The notes: generated by a model not told the origin, from the letters alone. Positions 6,836 through 14,312 are shown, numbered from the stretch's first letter. The stretch: 19,877 bases of DNA from JAAXTX01 sp035560715 (GCA_035560715.1 DATMYW010000002.1:1-19877), one strand, 5' to 3'. Made by a program: numbers and translations.

Positions 6836-6864
6836 TTGGTATTCCTGTCAAGAAGTGTTAGAAT
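6836..6864 (+). promoter_or_regulatory. ruvB operon promoter (TTGGTA-17-TAGAAT)
   Basis: A -35 TTGGTA (6836-6841) and a -10 TAGAAT (6859-6864) are 17 bp apart, giving a start near 6871 and a leader of about 36 nt before the ruvB ATG. A minus-strand TTGACA (6846-6851) lies inside its spacer, so the two divergent units may compete for RNA polymerase. It is the only clear promoter before the string of ten plus-strand genes. Confidence 0.5.
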
Positions 6865-6906
6865 AGGCAGGAGAGAGACAAAAATAGCCTGCAAATTGCG
6901 ACTTCC

Positions 6907-7920
6907 ATGCTCACTTCATCGGAGACAATCGAAACGGAAGATATCGCCCTCGACACCACCCTGCGGCCGTCTTCGTTCGCGGAATACGTAGGCCAGGAAA
7001 AAATCAAGCGAAACCTCGGCATATTCATAGAGGCCGCGAAACGGCGCAAGGAAAGCGTCGACCACGTCTTGCTCTACGGACCGGCAGGGCTCGGCAAGAC
7101 CACGCTCGCCAACATCATCGCGCGCGAAATGGGCGTCAATATCCGCATCACATCGGGGCCGGCGATCGAACGTGTCGGCGACCTCGGCTCCATCCTTACC
7201 AACCTCGAAGAAGGTGACGTCCTCTTTGTCGACGAGATTCACCGGCTCAACAAGACCATCGAGGAGGTGCTCTACCCCGCGATGGAGGACTACCGGCTGG
7301 ACATTATCGTCGGAAAGGGTCCATCCGCACGGACGATCCAGCTCGACCTGCCGAGATTTACCCTGATCGGAGCGACAACCCGTCTCGGGTCCATTTCGAA
7401 TCCGCTCCGGAACCGTTTCGGCTCGACGAACCGCCTCGAATTCTACGAACACGACGAGATGCGGAAAATCATCATCCGGTCAGCAAGGATACTTGGCGCC
7501 GGAATCGATGAAAGTGGGGCGGACGCGATCGCCGCAGCCAGCCGCAAGACGCCGCGCGTCGCAAACCGCCTTCTGAAGCGGGTGCGGGACTTCGCTGAGA
7601 TCCATGGTAGGGAACGGATTACCGGCGACGTCGCTCGGGAAGCGCTCACCCTTTTCGAAGTGGACGAGATCGGCCTCGAGCCGACCGACCGCAACATCCT
7701 GACCGCGATCGCGAAGAAGTTCAATGGCGGACCGGCGGGCGTTCAGGCCATAGCAGCCGTCACCGGCGAGGAGACCGAGACCATCGAGGACGTCTATGAG
7801 CCATATCTGATTCAGCTCGGATTCCTGGCACGCACACCGCGCGGCCGCGTCGTGACCCCCGACGGCTTCGCTCATGTCGGACTCCCGGTTCCCGAAGATC
7901 ATCAAACGAAACTTCTATGA
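6907..7920 (+). CDS. ruvB: RuvB, Holliday junction branch-migration helicase
   Basis: RuvB is the AAA+ motor that pumps DNA through the RuvA-bound Holliday junction during recombinational repair. The 337-aa length is normal. Motifs in order are: the N-terminal LRPSSFAEYVGQ (19-30), Walker A GPAGLGKT (58-65), Walker B VDEIH (108-112), sensor 1 GATTR, an arginine-finger region NPLRNRFG, sensor 2 TPRVANRL, and the C-terminal winged helix with GGPAGVQAIAAVTGEE and DVYEPYLIQLGFLARTPRGR. All key residues are present. It opens a long plus-strand gene string and overlaps the next gene by 4 bp (ATGA), so translational coupling is likely. yebC and ruvC lie 0.9 and 1.7 kb downstream; ruvA is not in the window. 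Its start is one of the few here without T at -1. Confidence 0.97.
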   Translation: MLTSSETIETEDIALDTTLRPSSFAEYVGQEKIKRNLGIFIEAAKRRKESVDHVLLYGPAGLGKTTLANIIAREMGVNIRITSGPAIERVGDLGSILTNLEEGDVLFVDEIHRLNKTIEEVLYPAMEDYRLDIIVGKGPSARTIQLDLPRFTLIGATTRLGSISNPLRNRFGSTNRLEFYEHDEMRKIIIRSARILGAGIDESGADAIAAASRKTPRVANRLLKRVRDFAEIHGRERITGDVAREALTLFEVDEIGLEPTDRNILTAIAKKFNGGPAGVQAIAAVTGEETETIEDVYEPYLIQLGFLARTPRGRVVTPDGFAHVGLPVPEDHQTKLL

Positions 7921-8168
7921 CCTCCATTCTCAGCCTCTTCTATCTCGTCATGTTTTGCGGTATCGCCGCGATCGGTCTTTTCATCTGCTACCATGTCATC
8001 CGGTATTCCCTGTCCCGTCAAAGCGGTATCCTGACCGTCCTTGTCTTCTCTTCCGTCTTTCTGTTCTTCCTCTCCGCGAATGCGATCGCGTTCTTCCGGG
8101 TCGACTGGAACGGGTTGTTGCGAAATCTCGGAACTCCCTCCACCTCGGCGATGTATTTACGTTATTAA
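7917..8168 (+). CDS. Small two-helix membrane protein, function unknown
   Basis: An 83-aa hydrophobic protein with two predicted membrane helices (about 4-27 and 38-61) and a short basic loop (HVIRYSLSRQSG) between them. The tail is short and polar. It overlaps ruvB by four bases and ends 7 bp before the PH-domain gene, so it is almost certainly cotranscribed with both. I do not recognise the family. Because the next protein is also a two-helix membrane protein, the two could act together in the envelope, but this is inference from order only. Confidence 0.75.
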   Translation: MTSILSLFYLVMFCGIAAIGLFICYHVIRYSLSRQSGILTVLVFSSVFLFFLSANAIAFFRVDWNGLLRNLGTPSTSAMYLRY

Positions 8169-8175
8169 ATCCGCT

Positions 8176-8760
8176 ATGAGCGACTATTCCCGCATCCGTT
8201 TCCCCGGAATACACGACGAGGAGCGCGTCCTCGCCGTGTATCACCGTCACTGGTTCAATATCGTCGAGGAATTGTTCCTGTCGGTCATTTTGTCGGTCAT
8301 CCTCCTCGGCGGCTTTTTCTTCCTCCCCTCCCTGTATCCTGAGATCGTCGGAAGTCCGAACGCGTCGCTTTTTTTCTTCCTGGAGAATTCATTCTTCCTC
8401 TTCCTATGGCTCACGTTGTTTCTCATCTGGATCGATGTTTTCTTCGACATCTGGATCATCACGAATGAACGCATCGTGAACATCGAGCAGAAAGGGCTCT
8501 TCGTCCGCCGGGTCAGTGAGCTGCGTTTCAGATCGATACAGGACGTGACCAGCCAGGTCGTCGGTTTCATCCCGAGCGTACTCGACTACGGGGACGTCCT
8601 CGTCCAGACCGCCGGCGAGAATCCGCGATTCATCTTCCGAAACGTTCCCAATCCGGTGGGCGTGAAGGACCTGATCATGAAACTTGCCGACCGCGATCGG
8701 CGGATCGCCGAGTTCGGAAACATTTCCGTTCCTCCGAAATCACCAGCCACGGGAGCTTGA
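8176..8760 (+). CDS. Bacterial PH-domain (YdbS/DUF304-type) membrane protein
   Basis: A 194-aa membrane protein. A short N-terminal cytoplasmic part with HxxEEL-like character leads into two strongly hydrophobic segments (about 33-54 and 66-92). They are followed by a bPH2-type domain (about 93-165) beginning WIITNERIVNIEQKGLFVRRVSELRFRSIQDVT, which is the characteristic first strands of the YdbS/DUF304 family. The family is membrane-bound with largely unknown roles, often linked to envelope stress. I chose the ATG at 8176, 7 bp after the previous stop and with T at -1, over longer readings that run back through the preceding gene. The C-terminal 20 residues are polar and probably disordered. 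Confidence 0.85.
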   Translation: MSDYSRIRFPGIHDEERVLAVYHRHWFNIVEELFLSVILSVILLGGFFFLPSLYPEIVGSPNASLFFFLENSFFLFLWLTLFLIWIDVFFDIWIITNERIVNIEQKGLFVRRVSELRFRSIQDVTSQVVGFIPSVLDYGDVLVQTAGENPRFIFRNVPNPVGVKDLIMKLADRDRRIAEFGNISVPPKSPATGA

Positions 8761-8785
8761 TTTCGTCGCTATGAAGCGCTATGCT
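8757..8785 (+). promoter_or_regulatory. Possible internal promoter before yebC (TTGATT-17-TATGCT)
   Basis: TTGATT (8757-8762), overlapping the stop codon of the PH-domain gene, is 17 bp from TATGCT (8780-8785), the same -10 as at tsaE. Transcription would begin near the first GTTGTCA heptad and give a leader of about 24 nt made mostly of the repeat. Confidence 0.4.
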
Positions 8786-8787
8786 GG

Positions 8788-8808
8788 GTTGTCAGTTGTC
8801 AGTTGTCA
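8788..8808 (+). repeat. Three perfect 7-nt tandem repeats (GTTGTCA)
   Basis: GTTGTCA is repeated three times without error immediately upstream of the yebC start codon (8815). Related GTTGTNN heptads occur after yebC, so the two sides of this gene carry the same repeat family. Confidence 0.8.
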
Positions 8809-8814
8809 TCATAT

Positions 8815-9531
8815 ATGTCCGGACACTCCCATTGGCACGGCATCCGCCACAAGAAGGCGCTTACGGACGCGAAGCGCGCGTCCGTTTTCACGAAACTCGG
8901 AAACATGGTCACGATCGCGGCTCGCCACGGCGGCGACCCATCGATGAATTTCCGACTCCGTCTCGCCGTCGATCAGGCACGTGCCGCGAACATGCCGAAG
9001 GATCGGATCGAAAAGGCCATACAGCGCGGAACGGGCGAACTCAAGGATGGCGCTGTTTTCGAGGAACTCGTATACGAGGCCTACGGACCCGGACAGGTCG
9101 CTCTTCTTATCGGAACGGCCACTGATAACCGCAATCGGACCTTCGGCGAGATCCGGACGATTCTCACCAAGAACAACGGGAAAATCGTCCCGGAAGGATC
9201 CGTCTCCTATCTCTTCAGACCCGTCGGCGAGATCGGCTTATCCGTCGCCGGGCGGGATCGCGAAAAATCGGAACTCGCCGCGATTGAAGCTGGAGCCGAA
9301 GACGTCGCAGCCGAGGATGATACGCTGTTCGTTTATACGAAGCCGGAAGATCTCCAGGATGTGAAAGACCGGCTGGAGCGGGATTCGTATACGGTAACGT
9401 CGGCTTCCCTTTCGTTTCTTCCCTCGCGGCAAACATCGATCGATGCCGGGGATAGCGAACTCCTCGAACGGCTCCTCGAGGCGCTCGAGGAGCATCAGGA
9501 CGTCCAGAACGTGTGGGACAATCTTAGCTGA
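8815..9531 (+). CDS. yebC: YebC/TACO1-family translation factor or regulator
   Basis: The 238-aa protein matches the YebC/PmpR/TACO1 family in length and layout. Members were first described as transcription regulators. More recent work shows that some bind ribosomes and ease translation of proline-rich stretches, like mitochondrial TACO1. The hallmark N-terminus MSGHSHWHGIRHKK is present (usual form MSGHSKWANIKHKK), then DAKRASVFTKLG, NMPKDRIEKAIQRGTGE, YEAYGPGQVALLIGTATDNRNRT, and GSVSYLF. The start is the ATG at 8815, because the conserved MSGHS begins there; an upstream in-frame ATG at 8803 would add four odd residues and lies against the heptad repeat. yebC next to ruvC is a common bacterial arrangement. 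The role cannot be narrowed from sequence alone. Confidence 0.95.
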   Translation: MSGHSHWHGIRHKKALTDAKRASVFTKLGNMVTIAARHGGDPSMNFRLRLAVDQARAANMPKDRIEKAIQRGTGELKDGAVFEELVYEAYGPGQVALLIGTATDNRNRTFGEIRTILTKNNGKIVPEGSVSYLFRPVGEIGLSVAGRDREKSELAAIEAGAEDVAAEDDTLFVYTKPEDLQDVKDRLERDSYTVTSASLSFLPSRQTSIDAGDSELLERLLEALEEHQDVQNVWDNLS

Positions 9532-9532
9532 C

Positions 9533-9612
9533 GAACAATCGACAATCGACAACCTGCGACGAGTCCCTCTTTCTTTCGTTGTAAGTTGTTGGTTGTGGAT
9601 TGTGAGTTGTGA
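9533..9612. repeat. Two opposed arrays of 7-nt repeats between yebC and ruvC
   Basis: The 85-bp gap contains three heptads of the form NNACAAY (9533-9553) and, in the opposite sense, five heptads GTTGTAA, GTTGTTG, GTTGTGG, ATTGTGA and GTTGTGA (9578-9612). Because the arrays are complementary they can fold: 9542-9553 pairs with 9592-9603 in 11 of 12 positions. The second array ends at the ruvC start codon (9617). Confidence 0.7.
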
Positions 9613-9616
9613 AACG

Positions 9617-10111
9617 ATGAAAATCATCGGCATCGATCCCGGAACGGCGACGATCGGCTGGGGCGTCATCGAGGTACACGGCGGAAATCCCATATCCGTC
9701 GCTTACGGACATATCTCGACAAATAAGGGACTCGACCCGTCCGACCGTCTCTTGACGCTCGCGGACGAACTTGATGCTATTCTCAGACTGTATATGCCGG
9801 AGGAGGCCTCGGTAGAAGAACTGTTTTTCTCGACCAACGTAAAAACGGCTATCGCCGTAGCTCAGGCACGCGGCGTCATCCTCTTGACATTGAAGCGTTT
9901 CGGTGTTAATATCTCCGGTTATACTCCGAACCAAGTGAAGCAATCGGTCACGGGATATGGCGCCGCGGACAAACGACAGGTTCAGATGATGACAAAGAAC
10001 ATTCTCCACCTTTCCGACGTTCCTAAGCCGGATGACACAGCGGACGCTCTCGCGATCGCCGTGTGCCACTCATTTTCCCGAAAGACCCGCCTCATTCTCG
10101 GAAACCGTTAG
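9617..10111 (+). CDS. ruvC: RuvC, crossover junction endodeoxyribonuclease
   Basis: RuvC cuts Holliday junctions symmetrically, working on junctions moved by RuvAB. The 164-aa length is normal. The RNase H-like fold shows all four acidic catalytic residues: Asp7 in GIDPG, Glu67 in VEELFF, and Asp140 and Asp143 in DDTADALAIA. The junction-binding region AVAQARGV and QSVTGYGAADKRQVQ are also intact. I chose the ATG at 9617, because the conserved MKIIGIDPGT begins there; the frame stays open upstream but only through repeats and the end of yebC. It follows yebC and precedes a 7TM gene by 21 bp, so the membrane and ligase genes downstream are probably on the same message. Confidence 0.96.
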   Translation: MKIIGIDPGTATIGWGVIEVHGGNPISVAYGHISTNKGLDPSDRLLTLADELDAILRLYMPEEASVEELFFSTNVKTAIAVAQARGVILLTLKRFGVNISGYTPNQVKQSVTGYGAADKRQVQMMTKNILHLSDVPKPDDTADALAIAVCHSFSRKTRLILGNR

Positions 10112-10132
10112 CCGCCGCTTTGTCGAAAACCT

Positions 10133-10789
10133 ATGGAATACAGCCCGATAACCCAGTTCATCGTGGATCAGAACGTGCCCGCTCAGACCATGGCACTTCT
10201 CTTGCTCCTTCCGGTCATCGCCACTCTCGCATCATTTTTTCGCCAAGTCGTCGGCATCAAGGCGTTCGGCATCTATACGCCCTCCATCATCACGTTCGCC
10301 CTGCTTGCGTTCGACCCGAACGGACTGAAGTACGGTATCGCGATCTTCATAAGCGTCATCTTCATCGGCATGGTGACCCGATACGTCCTTCGACGGTTCC
10401 GCCTGCTCTACCTGCCCCGCGTCGCGATCACCCTCTCCGTGATCTCATTTTGTATGCTCGGCATCCTCATTGTCGGAGGCTCACTCAACCGGACGGGACT
10501 CGCGGGCGTCTCCATCTTCCCGCTGCTTATCATGATTACCATCACGGAGAAGTTCGTCGCGGTCCAACTCGAGAAGGGAACGCGCGCCGCACTGGTCCTC
10601 GCGGTGGAAACGCTCGCGATCTCGCTCGTCGGCTACGCGCTCATTTCATGGCCGGCATTCGTCTTCTTCATCCTTGCCTATCCATGGACGGTACTCTTCA
10701 CGATCCCACTCAACGTCCTCCTGGGAAAATGGACCGGTCTCCGACTGACCGAATACGCCCGATTCCTGAAAGTCTTGAGACAGAAGTAG
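10133..10789 (+). CDS. 7TM protein of the transglutaminase-7TM/ATP-grasp neighbourhood
   Basis: A 218-aa integral membrane protein with about seven hydrophobic helices (approximately 19-36, 45-60, 64-86, 92-115, 124-142, 150-171 and 173-196) and a short basic tail. It resembles the 7TM module that, in many proteobacteria, is fused to an inactive transglutaminase and encoded next to an alpha-L-glutamate-ligase-like ATP-grasp protein. Here the transglutaminase part is absent and the module stands alone. The ATP-grasp gene begins 4 bp after its stop, which strongly supports the family assignment and a common function. It probably anchors or senses for the ligase at the cytoplasmic membrane. The family's biochemical role is not established, so this is inference. 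Confidence 0.75.
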   Translation: MEYSPITQFIVDQNVPAQTMALLLLLPVIATLASFFRQVVGIKAFGIYTPSIITFALLAFDPNGLKYGIAIFISVIFIGMVTRYVLRRFRLLYLPRVAITLSVISFCMLGILIVGGSLNRTGLAGVSIFPLLIMITITEKFVAVQLEKGTRAALVLAVETLAISLVGYALISWPAFVFFILAYPWTVLFTIPLNVLLGKWTGLRLTEYARFLKVLRQK

Positions 10790-10793
10790 CCGT

Positions 10794-12200
10794 ATGTTCG
10801 AACTGCTCAGGAACAGTCGCGAGGTCCTCGGCATGAATGCCCGGAACCTCGACTATATCCGTCCGCTCAACCGACGTCGCAGCCGGGAGTTTGCCGACAA
10901 CAAACTTCTCTCGAAACGTCACCTCCGCAAGAACGGGCTCCCCGTCCCCGGGCTTGTCGCCCGCATCCGGTCGCATGCCGAACTCGATGTCTTCGACTGG
11001 GAGACCCTCCCGGGCAGTTTCGCACTCAAGCCGAACCGGGGCTTCGGCGGCGAGGGCATCCTTATCGTCTATGGTCGCAAACGGGGTCGCACCGACGCGT
11101 GGGTCAAGGCAAACGGCTCGCTCGTGACGGTCGAGGATCTCAAGACGCATATCCGCAACATTCTCGACGGGTCATTTTCCCTCACGAACACGCCGGATAT
11201 CGCCTTCTTTGAAGAACGACTCAAGCTCCTGAAGCTCTTCAAGCCGTACGCATACCGCGGCATCCCCGACATCCGCGTCATCGTCTATAACCGCGTCCCG
11301 GTCATGGCGATGCTCCGACTGCCGACGCGCGAGTCCGACGGCAAGGCGAACCTGCAACAGGGCGCCATCGGCATCGGCATCGACCTTGCTACCGGCACGA
11401 CCACGACCGCGGTCGTCGGCAAGTCGCACATCATCGAATACGTCCCCAAGACACGCCTCGCGCTCTCCGGTATCCGCATCCCCTACTGGAACGAGATTCT
11501 CCGCATCGCCGTCGAGTCGCAGACCGTTTCGGGCCTCGGTTTTCTCGGCGCGGACATCGCGATCGATCGCGATCGCGGGCCCGTTCTCCTCGAACTCAAC
11601 GCTCGCCCCGGCCTTTCCATACAGATTGCCAACCTCGCCGGACTCAAGGGCCGCCTCGACCGCGTGAAGGGCCTCAAGGTCAAGACGACCGAGCGCGGCA
11701 TCCTCCTCGGAAAGAACCTCTTCGGAGGCGAGATCGAGGAGGAGATCGAGGAACTCTCCGGCAAGCGCGTCATCGGCGCCGTCGAGAAGGTGAAGCTCAT
11801 CGGCAAGGACGGAAAGGAGGTCGTCGTCGAAGCGAAGATCGATACCGGCGCCGACTCGACCTCGATCGACACCGACCTCGCCCGCGAGCTCGGCTTCGGC
11901 GACGTGATCGACTTCTTTGATTCCCTTCGAAGCGCGTCCGCGCGGACGGATGAGGAGGCGTTCATCGTCCAGGAATCGCTCAGGAAGGAGTATCTCGGAA
12001 AACATGAGGATCTGAAGGACATCGTCTTCGTATCGTCCTCGAACGGGATCAGTTTCAGACCGAAAGTGCGTTGCCAACTGATACTCGATTCGATCGAACT
12101 CAATCCGAAAATGACGATCGCCAGACGGTCCCATCTCCAATATCCCGTGATCATCGGCCGGAACAGCCTGAAGCGGTTCCTTATCGACGTCAACAAATGA
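10794..12200 (+). CDS. ATP-grasp amino acid ligase fused to a retropepsin-like domain
   Basis: A 468-aa fusion. Residues 1 to about 290 form an ATP-grasp ligase of the alpha-L-glutamate-ligase-like (RimK-related) family, which joins a carboxylate to an amino group using ATP. It shows SFALKPNRGFGGEGI (75-89), DIRVIVYNRVPVMAMLR (159-175), QQGAIGIGID (188-197) and the metal-binding LLELNARPG (265-273). Residues about 330-468 form an aspartyl-protease-like domain of the RimB/PF05618 type: AKIDTGADSTS (347-357, catalytic Asp350) and PVIIGRNSLKRFLID (451-465). A charged linker (about 290-330, rich in Gly, Lys and Glu) joins them. In other bacteria the two are usually separate neighbouring genes, so the fusion ties synthesis and cleavage together. 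The ligase part is notably GC-rich (over 60% in places). It holds an 18-bp palindrome in codons, probably only compositional. The substrate is unknown. Confidence 0.85.
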   Translation: MFELLRNSREVLGMNARNLDYIRPLNRRRSREFADNKLLSKRHLRKNGLPVPGLVARIRSHAELDVFDWETLPGSFALKPNRGFGGEGILIVYGRKRGRTDAWVKANGSLVTVEDLKTHIRNILDGSFSLTNTPDIAFFEERLKLLKLFKPYAYRGIPDIRVIVYNRVPVMAMLRLPTRESDGKANLQQGAIGIGIDLATGTTTTAVVGKSHIIEYVPKTRLALSGIRIPYWNEILRIAVESQTVSGLGFLGADIAIDRDRGPVLLELNARPGLSIQIANLAGLKGRLDRVKGLKVKTTERGILLGKNLFGGEIEEEIEELSGKRVIGAVEKVKLIGKDGKEVVVEAKIDTGADSTSIDTDLARELGFGDVIDFFDSLRSASARTDEEAFIVQESLRKEYLGKHEDLKDIVFVSSSNGISFRPKVRCQLILDSIELNPKMTIARRSHLQYPVIIGRNSLKRFLIDVNK

Positions 12201-12247
12201 TCCGGGCTGACAGCCGCGTATCACCATATTCCCTTAAGCAGACTCCT

Positions 12248-13204
12248 ATGAAATCAATGGTCATCATCTACGATTCCGACGACTGGGAAAACGACACCCC
12301 GTTGTCAGGATCTCCGGAAACCAGGGCATCGTTCGAAGAATTCTACCTGTTTGCCGCGACGAAGGGATGGACCGTCTATCGGGCGAGCACGAAATGGTTC
12401 GACCGGACGCGTTTTCTTTTCAGTAAGGGTTGGACCTTTTCCGAATCGGGCTGGGAGAAGGTAAGGACCCCGATCGTTCCGGATGCCATATTCGACAAGG
12501 TGGCCGGGAGGCGGGATTACTCCCTTTTTGAAATGAAGATGGAGATATCGGGAAGGATTCCGGTCATCAATTCTCCCTTGTTTCGAACCGTCTTTGACAA
12601 CAAACTTTCGCAGTACCTCGCGTTCCGCGAATTCATGCCTACCTCGTTTCTGGCCGAGAATACGGCCCAGTTCGCGAGAGCCCTCAAAGAAATCCCTTCT
12701 GAAAAAGTGGTCGCGAAGGAAATCTACGGATCCGGAGGAAAGGAAGTCGCTATCGAACCGAAGTCGGTATTCGAGAACGAACTGTCGCTCTCCTTTCCGG
12801 TACTCGTGCAGGAATTCGTTCCGACGGGCGGTATTCCTGATTTCTCCGAGAAAGGCGAGGTCGCGGATCTCCGACTCGTCTATATCGGGGATTCCCTTGT
12901 TTACGCCCTCTCCCGTGTAGCGGAACCGGGGTCCCTCTTTACGAATTTTCATCGCGGTGCCACCGCAAAGATCGTCCCATCCGAAAAGATCCCCGACGAC
13001 TGCATCACGATGGCGGAGCAGATCCGAAAAAAGACCGGGTTGTTCGATCGGACGAATTACTCGCTTGATTTCATGTTCGATCTGGACGGGAAGCCGTTTT
13101 TTATCGAAATGAACACGACCCCGGGATTCGACCTGCTCCGACTCATCGGAACGAAGGAGCTAAAAGAGCACTATTTCGACTTATTCCTCGCCCTCTTTGA
13201 ATAG
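12248..13204 (+). CDS. Second ATP-grasp ligase (RimK/glutathione-synthetase-like)
   Basis: A 318-aa cytoplasmic ATP-grasp protein. Motifs: VVAKEIYGSGGKEVAI (154-169, with the ATP-binding Lys157 and glycine-rich loop), PVLVQEFVP (184-192, adenine-contact strand), DLRLVYIGDSLVYALSR (207-223), FHRGATAKIV (234-243) and DFMFDLDGKPFFIEMNTTPG (274-293, with metal-binding Glu and Asn). The N-terminal about 110 residues form a pre-ATP-grasp domain, beginning MVIIYDSDD. This ligase lies 47 bp after the first ATP-grasp gene and 4 bp before the glycosyltransferase. It differs clearly from the first ligase, so the two may add different residues or act in sequence. I chose the ATG at 12248 (T at -1); longer readings run back through the preceding gene. 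It could instead make a small peptide-like metabolite. Confidence 0.85.
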   Translation: MKSMVIIYDSDDWENDTPLSGSPETRASFEEFYLFAATKGWTVYRASTKWFDRTRFLFSKGWTFSESGWEKVRTPIVPDAIFDKVAGRRDYSLFEMKMEISGRIPVINSPLFRTVFDNKLSQYLAFREFMPTSFLAENTAQFARALKEIPSEKVVAKEIYGSGGKEVAIEPKSVFENELSLSFPVLVQEFVPTGGIPDFSEKGEVADLRLVYIGDSLVYALSRVAEPGSLFTNFHRGATAKIVPSEKIPDDCITMAEQIRKKTGLFDRTNYSLDFMFDLDGKPFFIEMNTTPGFDLLRLIGTKELKEHYFDLFLALFE

Positions 13205-13208
13205 GCAT

Positions 13209-14246
13209 ATGAAAATCGCCCAGATCGCACCCTCGTTCGGGCTGCCCGGAGGTCCGGAAATCGTCTGCTCCCACTTAACCGAGGCTCTTGTCGAAAGTGG
13301 CGCCGACGTGACACTTTTCGCTCCGGGCGATTGGAAGACATCCGCGAAACATGTCGTCACCATTCCGGAAAGCCTTTGGAACATGTCTGAGTTCAGGCAG
13401 CAGACCGAGATTGAACGACGGAACCTCAATCTTGAGAACCTCTTCCGAATCGTCCGAGACCGTGATGCTTTCGATATCATCCACATCCATTCTCAGCGAT
13501 ATGCGGCCTCAGTATGCGCGACCGTCGGAAAGCCGTGCGTCGTGACCCTTCATAACAAGATCGCCGCCCGAGATTTTCGGCAATTGCAAGGCGTCGGCGC
13601 GGTTCCCGTCGCCATCTCCGGCGGAAGGGCACGCGGTCTCGATTCGGTCGGGATTCCGGTCATCCGGAACGGAATTCCGATCAGCGGCATCAAACCTTCG
13701 TTTGCGAACGGGGACGGTCTCATCTGCATCGGTCGGATCACCGAACCGAAAGGGATACACACCGCGATCGATATCGCCAGAGCAGCGGGAAAACGGCTCC
13801 ATATTTACGGACGTGTCGGAAATGCGCCCGGACGTCTGGATTATTTTGAGAAACGCATCCTGCCTCACATCGGCGATGACATCCTTTTTCACGAGCAGGT
13901 GCAGCAAGACGAGCTTCTTGATGCCATACGAAACGCGGAAGCGCTTCTTTCACCGATTGTCGGCGGATTGCTGACCGTTCCGCTCGTGGTCATGGAAGCA
14001 CTCGCTTGCGGGACTCCCGTCATCGGAACCAGCATCAATGACCCCGCTCTTTTCAGGGACGCCGGAAGAATCGGCGTGTATTCGGACGACTACGACGAAC
14101 TTGTGGCTGCCGCCCGAAACACCTCGGTATTCGATCGAACCGATTGCCGGATGTTTGCTGAACGGAATTTTGACAGCCGACTCATGGCGGAAAAGTACCT
14201 CGAATTGTACGCGGACGTACTCGGACAAACTCAGGAGAACGCCTGA
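13209..14246 (+). CDS. GT-B glycosyltransferase (GT4-like)
   Basis: A 345-aa glycosyltransferase of the GT-B fold, which would move a sugar from a nucleotide donor to an acceptor at the membrane or in the cytoplasm. The N-terminal Rossmann domain opens MKIAQIAPSFGLPGGPEIVC, with DIIHIHS (89-95) and TLHNK (113-117). The C-terminal donor-binding domain has LICIGRITEPKGIHTAI (171-187) and VVMEALACGTPVIGT (260-274). The second Glu of the usual ExxxxxxxE motif is present (Glu263). The first is not obvious: the region reads PIVGGLLTVPL, where related enzymes have an acidic residue. This suggests an altered donor site or an enzyme tolerant of the change. It begins 4 bp after the second ATP-grasp gene, with T at -1. 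Its place in the cassette suggests a glycan is involved in whatever the ligases modify. Confidence 0.9.
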   Translation: MKIAQIAPSFGLPGGPEIVCSHLTEALVESGADVTLFAPGDWKTSAKHVVTIPESLWNMSEFRQQTEIERRNLNLENLFRIVRDRDAFDIIHIHSQRYAASVCATVGKPCVVTLHNKIAARDFRQLQGVGAVPVAISGGRARGLDSVGIPVIRNGIPISGIKPSFANGDGLICIGRITEPKGIHTAIDIARAAGKRLHIYGRVGNAPGRLDYFEKRILPHIGDDILFHEQVQQDELLDAIRNAEALLSPIVGGLLTVPLVVMEALACGTPVIGTSINDPALFRDAGRIGVYSDDYDELVAAARNTSVFDRTDCRMFAERNFDSRLMAEKYLELYADVLGQTQENA

Positions 14247-14312
14247 TACGTCCCCCGTATACACCCTTCTCTTCCGCGAAAACCGAAAAATCCACCCGCC
14301 AACGTTAAGCGT

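Noticed and set aside
11556..11573. Perfect 18-bp palindrome within the ATP-grasp coding region
   Set aside because: It encodes conserved-looking residues (AIDRD) from GC-rich Ile, Asp and Arg codons, so chance plus composition is enough.
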